Source: Ambrosia x helenae (lineage: Eukaryota; Streptophyta; Magnoliopsida; Asterales; Asteraceae). Taken from it: 64,000 nucleotides of DNA. Shown in pieces: positions 55,708 to 64,000 of the stretch. Every line of letters starts with the position of its first letter. Position 1 is the first letter of the stretch. Location of the stretch: assembly GCA_030844895.1 (NCBI GenBank), contig CM061224.1, positions 24,633,992 through 24,697,991 on the forward strand, read 5' to 3'. The translations under genes were made by a program, and so were the position numbers. Under the pieces are notes generated by a model. The model had not been told where the DNA came from, searched no databases, and saw nothing but the letters and a program-made list of their open reading frames with translations.

Positions 55708-56795
55708 CTAGCTTAGAGCCCGGGTGTACACCCGGCACAACCCCGAGTCAAATAAGAACGTTATTTTATAAATATTGTAATATACAAGTTTTTATTACGT
55801 ATTACAATTTCCTATGAATTTGGTTACTTGGAAAATATCATAAAAAAAGTTTAATGTTACCCAAATATCACAATTTACATCGATCATTCAAATATCATAC
55901 TGTGGTGTTTTATGTTCATACTATGGTGTTTTAGATGAATGTGTTTATTCATTTGTCATATTATGTGTTGCTTCATCCAGAAGGTGTTTTACGTTCATAC
56001 CCGTGTGTTTTACCACCATATTCTCAACTTTGTGTTTTAACAGTCTCGTGTGTTTTATCATCATCTTCTCCATAATCTAGTGTGTTTTATCTTCATCATA
56101 CACAATTAGTAACACATTCAAAAAACACACTAGAATGTACTTTTAAACACAACTATACATACATTTAAAATGTGTTTTAAATTCACAAAACACTAAACCA
56201 CAAAAAATCCTTTGAACATAAAACACAACAATAATCCTTTTGAACATCACCAGTATATAACATCTCAGATTTGTCCCGCTCTCCTTTGAACATAAAACAT
56301 GATCGGCTGGCGTGTTTTTCGATGTGTAGAACAAAAAATTCAACGGTACAATAAACCGAATGGAACCGTGTATTAGCGCATCTTGTAATGATGGGTTCTT
56401 GAAATAACACAGCGTTGACCATTCAATGAGTATTTGAGTGTGATATCCATGTCTCGTGGATTCTTCTTATTTTGCACCATATTCATGCACCCATTAATGG
56501 TCACCTTCACATATAGTCAGAGAGAGAGAAAGAATTATAATAGGAGGAGAGAGGTGAGAGAAAGAATTAATTATAATTAATAAGAGGATAGAGGCGAGAG
56601 ATGAGGTTTTAATGAGGAACTTAATTAGAGCGTGTATTTTACTATCATATCCTTAATGGTATAATCAATTAATAAAATTATAACATTAATTACAAAAATT
56701 TCATCCAATTAATCAAAACCATAGATTAAGATGATCCAATGGCCAAAATATCTTCTTACACTTCTCACAAAAAAACCACTTTGTACATGATCTTG

Positions 56796-56800
<5 letters not shown>
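55708..56800 (-). mobile_element. Helitron (minus), ~1.1 kb, distinct family
   Basis: The 3' end is CCGGGTGTACACCCGG, a perfect palindrome, then GCTCTAAG and CTAG|T at 55708. The body contains recurrent GTGTTTTA motifs (55905-56170). The likely 5' end is the TATATATAGGGTCAAGATCA segment beside the TA run near 56800. Body style (GTGTTTTA, GATCCAATGGCCAAAAT) matches a common plant Helitron family I recognise. The exact 5' base is hidden in the TA repeat. Confidence 0.6.

Positions 56801-56853
<53 letters not shown>
56801..56853. repeat. (TA)n microsatellite between two Helitron-like 5' ends
   Basis: About 26 TA units. To the left is the 5' end of the minus Helitron. To the right, ATATAGGGCAAGGATTAAAT reads like the 5' end of another such element in plus orientation. 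Confidence 0.8.
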
Positions 56854-56856
<3 letters not shown>

Positions 56857-57288
56857 CAAGGATTAAATAAAAACCCTCCTATTTTGAAGAAACCTTGTAA
56901 ACTTCATCACCACCATCCATTGTAGTTGATCAATGGTCAAGCTTAAATGTGTATATTATAATCAAACAAGATGACAAAAAAGGTTAGAATGGTAATTTAC
57001 ACCCCTTTCTCTCTCCATCCAATCAATCATCTCTTTATCTCTTTCTCTCACTAATCTTCTCTCTCCAACATTCTCTCTCATATTTTTTTTATTTACAAAA
57101 ATCAGATTTCTAATATTTGAAAAAAGTATTTTATTTATTAAAATAAAGCAGAATCAGATTCATATTATTGTTCCAGCACCAGTGCTGTTACGTACGTAAA
57201 AACCGTCACGACAGTTTCATATTAATTTAAAAAAAATGTTGATTTGTTAAGTTTTTATTAGACCATGTTATTTTTTCGTTTTATTTTA
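56854..57288. other. Spacer, possible plus-strand Helitron 5' segment
   Basis: The first 250 bases resemble the 5' part of the GTGTTTTA/TATAGGG Helitron family followed by CTCTCTC-rich sequence. No 3' end is seen. From about 57165 the first unit of a local direct repeat begins. Confidence 0.4.
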
Positions 57289-58062
57289 CCAGCACCTAGG
57301 GCTGGTCACGAGCCGAGCTGATCCGAGCGGAGCTTTGCTCGTGCTTGGCTCGTGCTTGGCTCGCTTACAAATCGAACCGAGCGGAGCGGCTCGTTTACAA
57401 TCGAGCCGAAAACCGAGCGAGCGTTTTTCAAGCGCGAATTTTTCCGAGCGAGCGCCGAGCGAGAATCGAGCAAAGAATAATTTGGATAACCATAAAATTG
57501 GGATGTTTCCTTTGATTTTTTCATTGTCGGGTGACAACTAAGGTCGAACTATCCGATAATAACACTAATATTGAGATCCGAGTGTCCGAGAATGAGGCTT
57601 AGGTTGAGGTTGGCGAGACGATGAACATACTGCAGAGAGCGATTTTTGTATTGTGACGTAGGATGATATCAAGCGATGATTAGTGATGGACGACTAACAA
57701 CATAAATAAACATATATAAATATACCTGTAATTTGTGTCTATATTTATAATTAAACATATATAAAATAAATAAAAATTTATTCGAGTCGAACAGATCCGA
57801 GCGGACCTTTGCTCGTGCATGGCTCGTTTACAACCGAGCGGAAGATCGAGCGAGCATTTTTTCGAGCAATTTCCGAACGAGCCACGAGCGAGCCACGAGC
57901 GGCGAGCGATTTGAATAGCCCTACCAGCACCAGTAATGTTACATACGTAAATAAACGTGTCGCCAGTTCATATTATTTAAAAGTTTAGGCTTATTATTTT
58001 TTTTATTAGACCATTTTTTTTTGTTTTATTGTACCAGCCACAGAGTTGTTGCATACGTAACA
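57165..58062. repeat. Three diverged copies of a CCAGCAC...GTTACATACGTAA unit
   Basis: Units beginning CCAGCACCAGTGCTGTTACG (57173), CCAGCACCAGTAATGTTACA (57924) and CCAGCCACAGAGTTGTTGCA (58034) are each followed or preceded by TTTTTATTAGACCAT and TTTTATT. A hAT MITE sits exactly in the CCAGCACC of the middle unit. Confidence 0.65.
57297..57923. mobile_element. hAT-type MITE, 627 bp, perfect 8-bp target duplication
   Basis: Ends TAGGGCTGGTCACGAGCC and (reverse complement of the right end) TAGGGCTATTCAAATCGC give short imperfect inverted repeats. CCAGCACC is duplicated at 57289-57296 and 57924-57931, the 8-bp hAT signature. The interior is rich in GAGCGAGC and CGAGCCGAGC in both orientations. 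No transposase. The ORFs inside are repeat artefacts. Confidence 0.88.
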
Positions 58063-58599
58063 AAAGGTCCAAACGATTTTTCTTTTTGACCAGTGTATCT
58101 TAGTAACTATTGTACTCATATATAAAATTAAGATTCATCTGACAAAGACGAATTAATATATTACAGTGAATCTGTTGTAGGGTTGTAACATATGTTAAGC
58201 AGTGGTGCATTGCATTACTATAAAAAAACTTACAATAACCATACTTCTAAAAAAAGCCATACATCATATTGTTAAAGATTCATCAGCCGACCTTCCTGCG
58301 ACGCTGGTTTCTTCAAATCAGGTTCATATGGTTCTTCATATTCAGCCCCTGGTTCTGATTCGTAATCGGCAGTTCAGGTGCAATCACCATGTCCGGTTCA
58401 TTTTGAGGTAGCTTGTGTGCGATTGGGATGAGATGGTGACGGGGCTCACCAACCTCCCAAGGGGGGAGTGCTGGGGTTGGAAGTCATGCTATGACTAAAA
58501 TAGGACCTGTAACATATGTTATAACAGAGTAAATGTTTGACATTTTTAATATGAAACAGAAAAAAAACCTAATGTAACATGTGGAAGACAGCTTATTTC
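57932..58599. other. Spacer, nothing firmly recognised
   Basis: The third repeat unit ends near 58062. The stretch 58280-58490 is less AT-rich but has no convincing ORF or splice pattern. Confidence 0.4.
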
Positions 58600-58857
58600 A
58601 TATATATAATAAGGAGCCATGACAAAACAGACATTTTCTGTTAAACACGAGTGTTACATGTGTAACAGGCGTTTTTGTCTGCAAACACAGACAAAACTTT
58701 GTAGTCTGCAAACATTATACATTTTGACTGCATACAACACACTTTGACTGCAAAAAAAGATATGCTACACACGTAACACCCTAACTAAACACACAGATGC
58801 TATAACTAAATACAAAGAAAACACCTTAACAAAATGTTTCTTTACATGATCAGGAAT
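58600..58857. repeat. Tandem duplication copy A, left part
   Basis: It matches about 62980-63395 (shared CATGACAAAACAGACATTTT, GTCTGCAAACACAGACAAA, CTACACACGTAA). Copy A is cut by the CACTA at 58858 and resumes at 62740. Confidence 0.8.
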
Positions 58858-59502
58858 CACTACTAGAAAACTGGGCTATTGTCACCAAAAGTTGCTACCT
58901 AGAAAAATGGTAGCAAATTTAGCAACCGATTTTACACCAAAATATGTATTATAAGATAAGATAGCTAATCGGTTGCAAATTTTGACACTGTTTATTTTTT
59001 GTGGTAAATTCGTGAGAAAAATAATAAGAAAGACATAAAAAATAATAATTTAAAAAAAAAGAACAAACTTATTGAATTGTGACCACCTTAGCGGTAGCAA
59101 ATTTAGGGACCCATTTTGAGAATAAATTGCTACCATATTAGCCATGATAAATCATGGCTACTGTCACCAAAATATGCTACCTAGAAAAATGGTAGCAAAT
59201 TTAGCAACCTATTTTATACCAAAATATGTATTATAAGATAAGGTAACTAGTCGGTTGCAAATTTTGACATCATTTATTTTTGGTGGTAAATTCGTGAGAA
59301 AAATAATAAGAAAGACTTAAAAAATAATAATTTATAAAAAAAACAAATGAAAGAAACAAAAACACATCTTGTGGATTTTTTTTATTCATGTGACCAAAAA
59401 CACATCTTTTGGAAACCTTTAGCCACACTTTTACGAAAAAAATGTGTCATTTAGAAGCCACACTTAATGAAAGAAAAAAATCTAATAACTATAAATATTT
59501 TA

Positions 59503-60460
59503 TCGTCAATTAGATCTAATGATGGTCAGTTAGGCCCAAAGACGGTCAGTTAGATTCGATCAGTGTCACTTAGACCCAATGAAGGTCATTTAGACCCAAT
59601 AATGGTCAATTAGATCCGATGTTGGTCAATTAGGCCCGTTGATGGTCAATTAGAACCAACGATCGTCAATTAGATCCAATGATGGTAAATTAGATCCAAT
59701 GACGGTTCATTACACCAATGATGGTCAATTGGATCCAATGATGGTTAATTACACCACTGATGGTCAGTTGGATCCAGTAATGGTTAGTTAGGCCTAATGA
59801 TGGTCAGTTAGATCCAATGATGGTCAGTTAGATCCAATGATGGTCAGTTACACCCAATGACGACTAATTAGATCCAATGATGGTCGGTTAGGCCCAATGA
59901 TGGTCAGGTAGATCCAATCATTGTCACTTAGACCCAATGATGGTCATTTAGACCCAATGATGGTCAATTAGGCCCAATGATTGTCAATTAGAACCAATGA
60001 TCGTCAATTAGATCCAATGATGGTCAATTAGATTTAATAATGGTTAATTAGAACTAATGATCGTCAATTAGATCCAATGATAGTTAATTAGATCCAATGA
60101 TGGTTAATTAAACCAATGACCGTCAATTGGATCCAATGATGGTCAGTTAGGCCCAATGATGGTAAGTTAGATCCAATCATTGTCACTTAGACCCAATGAT
60201 GGTGAATTAGACCCGATGATGGTCAATAGGCACAACGATGGTTAATTAGAACCAATGATCATAAATTAGATCCAATGATGGTCAATTAGATCCAATGATG
60301 GTTAATTAAACTAATAATGGTCAGTTAGATCCAATGATAGTCAGTAAGCTCAATGATGGTTAGTTACATCCAACGATGGTCAGTTAGGCCCAATGATGAT
60401 TAGGTAGACCCAATAATTGTCACTTAGACCTAATAATGGTCAATTAGGCCCAATGATAGT
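59503..60460 (+). repeat. 20-bp minisatellite, ~47 copies
   Basis: The unit is close to ATGATGGTCAATTAGATCCA with variants GGCCCA, GACCCA, CAGTTA and CACTTA, so two variable blocks alternate on a constant ATGATGGTCA frame. Spacing is mostly 20 bp, sometimes 19. No long ORF spans it. Direct abutting repeats without unique spacers rule out a CRISPR array. Confidence 0.93.
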
Positions 60461-60676
60461 ATGGATACATATGTATTATGTTAAAAAATCTTTATTTTAA
60501 TTTTGAAAATGATGTGGCAAAATAAATACCTACACATATCTAAAAATATACAACATGTGTAAATATTAGATACTTTTAACTTAGGTAAACAAATATTTAA
60601 TTTGTTTTTTGAAAATGATGTGGCAAAATAAATACCAACCCACTAACGTTCCGTTTTAACACCTTTAAATTAATAT

Positions 60677-61026
60677 TATGGATGTAAACGAGCCGAGCCC
60701 GAGTCAGACTAGGCTCGAGCTCGGCTCGTTTCGAGCCTAATACTTTGAGCTCGAGCTCGCTTCGACAGCTTAAACGAGCCAAAGCTCGGCTCGCCAATGT
60801 TAAATAGTAGGCACACTATAAATAAAATGATAATAATATAAAATTTGTTTGGGCTCGTTTAGGCTCGCGAGCCTAAACGGTCTTTGTAAGAAAAGCTCGA
60901 GCTCGGGCTCGATAACTAAACGAGTCCTTTTTCAAGCCCGAGCCCGTTAAGGGTCGGCTTGTTCGAGCTTTTTACTGATCCGATTCTGAGTAGCTCTCAA
61001 GTCATTGCACATCGTTTACATCCCTA
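60677..61026. mobile_element. hAT-like MITE, ~350 bp
   Basis: Ends TATGGATGTAAACGA and (reverse complement) TAGGGATGTAAACGA are inverted repeats. The interior is rich in GGCTCGAGCTCGG, like the fragment at 26277. A target duplication is not clear, so it is old. Confidence 0.65.
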
Positions 61027-61737
61027 ATTTAACACAATATACGATTAAAATGTAAAGTTACAATGGCATGAAAATAAATATTTAAAACAAAAATTAATGA
61101 TACAGGAAAATAAATATGGCGATTTTTTCTCATAATCTGTTCCATGTTTTTCTCTCATCTGATTCCTAAACCTTTGCAATGGATACAAATATAAACTCCA
61201 ATCAAAACACATAAGAATACTTCACATCTACATTTTTGCTATCCATCTCTGTTTCGGTTTCAGCGCTTGCGGAGAAGGTACGTGGATCTTCATTGTCTTT
61301 TTCTTCTTTACATATGTCACTATTTGTATTACACCAATCAGCCCAATACATTTTTTCAACAAAATATGGTTTGGCCGAATATGGTTATGATAATCCAAGA
61401 TTTGTTTGACTGCAATAATTTTTGAGAACTTGCTTGTTGTTCATAATTTGCATCAAGTTCTATGAATGTTCTTGGATTGAAAAAGTTTGATCATTTTGGT
61501 GGAGGGATTGATTTGCGGATATTGTTTATGGGTCGGGTTAATTCGATTGTGTTTGTTGCAGAATTGATTACTTTCCAAATCCTAGGCCTACATATATGGA
61601 AACTCCTTAATTCAAATTTGACTTCTAGCACTAGAATTGTAACTCACAATTGAATTATGTTATTGTGTAACTTACTTGACCCGTTATTAATTTTTATTAA
61701 TTCTGACTTCTTAATTCTATTAATTGCTTGTTTTGTA

Positions 61738-61921
61738 GATTGAAAAGTTGAATTTGGTTATTAAAGAGCTTGTTAAGGAAAAAGATGAAGATAAAGAAAG
61801 GTTCGAAGGAATAATTGTGAGCTTGGTGGCTGAAAAAGAAAAAATATAATGCAGATAAAGAGGCTATGAACAATAGAATGGGAGAATTTGAAGCTAGGTT
61901 AACAGCTATGGGTGGAAAATA
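61738..61921 (+). pseudogene. Last-exon remnant of a CACTA coiled-coil protein
   Basis: After TTGTTTTGTAG the plus strand encodes IEKLNLVIKELVKEKDEDK..., a strongly charged coiled coil. An extra A in an A run near 61846 shifts the frame. The next frame continues YNADKEAMNNRMGEFEARL and stops at TAG 61919-61921. Its size, position near the element end and heptad-like charge pattern parallel the last exon of the CACTA gene at 39462-39623. No other exon could be identified. Confidence 0.5.
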
Positions 61922-62149
61922 GGCTATAAACACTTAGACATGAATATTTTGAAGTTTTTCATGTATAATTTCGGTTATTTGATGTTTTTTAGTGTTTCTA
62001 TTAGAGTCTTTTATATGATTTTAAAGTTGGAAAAACTGTATCAAATTTGTTTTATATAATTTGAGATTTTGTATTATTTGACTGTTTTATATAATATAGT
62101 TTTCTTGAAATGTAATTGAATTAATAAAGAAGGAAAAAAAACCTTGTAG

Positions 62150-62700
62150 AAAAGCTAAATGGTAGCAAATTTTTAATGAAAGTGATGGTTAAATGGTAGC
62201 AAATTTTAAATGAAAGTGGTGGCTAAATGGTTGCAAATTTTCATTGAAAATGGTGGCTAAATGGTTGCAAATTTTCAATGAAAGTGGTGGCTAAATGGTA
62301 GCAATTTTTCATTGAAAGTAGTGGTTAAATGGTAGAAAATTTTCAGTGAAAGTGGTGGCTAAATGGTAGTAAATTCTCAATGAAAGCGGTGACTAAATGG
62401 TTGCAGACTAAATGGTACCAAAACGGTTACAAAAAAAGTGTAAATTTTCAATAAAAATGGTGTCTAAATGGTGGCAATATCGGTGGCTAAATGGTACCAA
62501 AACGGTAGCAAATGACCTTACTAAAATATTGTAGGAGCGGTGGCAAATATTTTAACCGTTTTTGTGGTGACAAAAATATGGTAGCAAAATATAAAAGTGG
62601 TAGCTATTTGGTGACATTAGGGCAACAGAGACGTGTGTTTTTGCTACCGCATTCTCGGTTGCAAAATGGTGGCTACAGAGCAATTGCTACTGTTATGTAA
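62150..62700 (+). repeat. CACTA right subterminal repeats, ~33-bp unit
   Basis: The unit contains GGCTAAATGGTAGCAAATTT and TCAATGAAAGTGGT, repeated about nine times from 62155 to 62460. More degenerate TGGTAGCAAA and GTGGTGACA motifs run up to the terminus. Confidence 0.85.
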
Positions 62701-62739
62701 CCGAAAATGTGGTGACAAAAGCCTAATTTTCTAGTAGTG

Positions 62740-63650
62740 AATAAAATCTTTAAACTAGTGAATGCTTTAGGTTGATAGGTTCATACATAGGACAATACAA
62801 GTGAAAGATTTAATTTATTTTAAGAATTAAAAAAAACAAATTAAATAAAATCAATTAGCATGCTTACTAAAAATGATGAGATGAATGTTTTGGAAAAAAA
62901 AAGATCTAACAAGACAATAATGGCTAATAATAACTTGAAACACCATGAATATATAAAAAACTAATAACTTGAAACACCATGACAAAACAGACATTTTCTG
63001 TTAAAAACATATTGGTAACAAAAAAAAAAGAAACTCATATATGAGAAAACACAAAACAATACACAGACATGCTGCAAAAAAACACGAGTGTTACGTGTGT
63101 AACAGACGTTTTTGTCTGCAAACACAGACAAAGATTTGTAGTCTGCAAACATCATACATTTTGACTGCATACAACACACTGTGACTGTAAAAAATGATAT
63201 GCTACACACGTAAACACCCTAACTAAACATAGCTGACTCATATAACTAAACACAGAGAAACACCTTAACAAATGATTCTTTATAAACAAAAATGATTATT
63301 TATAAAGAAATATATAATACCCAATATATGAGAACAAATATTTTTTTATAAAGAAATATATAATACCCAATATAGTGATACATTACATGATCATGAAATA
63401 AAATCTTTAACCAGTGAATGTTTTAGGTTGATAGGTTCATACATAGGACAATACAAAGTGAAAGATTTAGATCTTTTTTTAGGAATTAAAAAAAACAAAT
63501 TAAATAAAATCAATTATTATGCTTACTAAAAATAATGATGTGAATCTTTTGGAAAAAAATAACCATCTAACAAGACAAAAATGGCTAATAATAACTTAAA
63601 ACACCATGAATATATAAAAAAATAATAACTTGAAATACCATGAATACATG
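62740..63650. repeat. Tandem duplication: rest of copy A and full copy B
   Basis: Copy A continues (AATAAAATCTTTAAAC ... CACCATGACAAAACAG) to about 62985. Copy B then runs 62980-63650 with the same order. Junction region: copy A GATCAGGAAT|CACTA|AATAAAATC versus copy B GATCATGAAATAAAATC (about 63390-63406). AT-rich, no gene. Confidence 0.82.
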
Positions 63651-64000
63651 GACATAAAAAAAACAGAGGGCAAATTAGAGATTCATAACCCGGTCGTCTT
63701 CTCCGGTCGTCTTCTCCGGTTGTCTTCTACGCCGTCGTGCTTCGTCGTGTTTCCGCCGCCGTCGTATTTAGTTGTCGGCTTTGAGAGAGAGGAGGTGAGA
63801 GGACTCGATCTGAACAGAGGACTCGATCTGGTATGTGGGTTGCAAATAGAAGTTGGATCTAAACAGAGTTGCAGGTTTTTGGTTGTAGGGTTTGAGAGAG
63901 AGAGGAGGTGAGAGTACTGGGTTTGAGAGAGAGGATGTGAAAGAGGGAATTTAGGGAAATCAAATTTTGAAAAAATGGGAAAGGGATGAATACATATATA
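63651..64000. other. GC-richer right edge, possible 5' leader on minus strand
   Basis: In minus orientation a CT-rich stretch (CCTCTCTCTCAAACCC repeats at about 63770-63930) is followed by a GCCGGCGG-like segment with TCCGG/CGTCGT repeats. It resembles a plant gene or transposon leader. The plus ORF at 63630-63911 is low complexity and unsupported. The window ends before any identifying sequence. Confidence 0.35.

Larger units (their letters stand above)
58858..62739. mobile_element. CACTA transposon, 3.9 kb, deletion derivative
   Basis: Ends CACTACTAGAAAACTGGGCT and (reverse complement of the right end) CACTACTAGAAAATTAGGCT are flanked by AAT on both sides (58855-58857, 62740-62742). Subterminal GGTAGCAAATTT and GTGGTGACAAAA repeats occur at both ends. 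The interior holds a 20-bp minisatellite, a hAT-like MITE and one coiled-coil exon remnant. No transposase. A paralogous empty site near 63396 confirms the insertion. Confidence 0.92.

Noticed and set aside
57286..57541. Charged ORFs on both strands
   Set aside because: Inside the GAGCGAGC-rich hAT MITE; repeat artefacts.
59503..60460. CRISPR-like regular repeat array
   Set aside because: The 20-bp units abut directly with no unique spacers, and the setting is a plant CACTA element.
63630..63911. 93-codon plus ORF at the right edge
   Set aside because: Built from short TCCGGTCGTCT and GAGAGAGG repeats; more consistent with an untranslated leader on the other strand.

Overview
This window looks like plant nuclear DNA, probably from a member of the daisy family (Asteraceae). 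It contains one convincing host gene among layers of nested transposable elements. The plant assignment rests on Ty1/copia, Ty3/gypsy, CACTA, hAT, PIF/Harbinger-like, Helitron and LINE remains, GT-AG introns and long AT-rich spacers. The family assignment is an inference: the extra ORF behind the copia pol and the captured reverse-transcriptase-like gene resemble proteins I know from Asteraceae annotations.

Region 1 (1-22.5 kb) is a three-level retrotransposon nest. A large Ty1/copia element of Sirevirus type lies on the minus strand (5' LTR 10534-10993, PBS, gag, pol, an env-position ORF running off the left edge). It is inserted into the antisense ORF of a Tat-type Ty3/gypsy element (minus strand, 5' LTR about 20067-20947, gag-PR-RT-RH-archaeal-type RH-INT). 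That gypsy element abuts a heavily decayed chromovirus pol (20948-22506, plus strand). The copia gag and the remaining spliced antisense ORF are open. The pol genes are broken mostly by single in-frame TAG or TGA codons.

Region 2 (22.5-34.4 kb) is gene-free: a CACTA terminus, a complete 651-bp Helitron with the same body as two larger copies downstream, a 208-bp Tourist-like MITE, a truncated gypsy LTR, and a Helitron split by a 2.68-kb solo LTR with a 5-bp target duplication.

Region 3 (34.4-35.2 kb) holds the host gene: an intronless group-S bZIP transcription factor resembling bZIP42/43, minus strand, with a TATA box about 75 bp upstream.

Region 4 (36.3-52 kb) is a second nest. A LINE 3' fragment and a gypsy LTR fragment lie first. 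A PIF/Harbinger-like element (38081-51977) then contains a 13.2-kb CACTA element (38684-51931; matching termini, TTT target duplication). The CACTA carries the last exons of a Transposase_24-type gene, a captured reverse-transcriptase-like pseudogene, and, inside that pseudogene, a recent non-autonomous gypsy element (42545-50260) with nearly identical 2.57-kb LTRs and a GTATG target duplication. Each of these LTRs contains two tRNA-like sequences with A and B boxes.

Region 5 (52-64 kb) is gene-poor: MITEs, Helitron ends, a hAT MITE with a perfect 8-bp target duplication, and a second CACTA (58858-62739) carrying a 20-bp minisatellite of about 950 bp. That CACTA is inserted in one copy of a local tandem duplication, and the other copy preserves the empty site.

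I found no convincing new biological system. The most unusual signals are the dense AAGTGCGCAG decamer/palindrome clusters of the copia element, a possible splice-removable gag/pol boundary, an LTR-like promoter block ahead of its env-position ORF, the tRNA-like pairs in the gypsy LTRs, and the bias of ORF-breaking mutations toward C-to-T-type nonsense codons.
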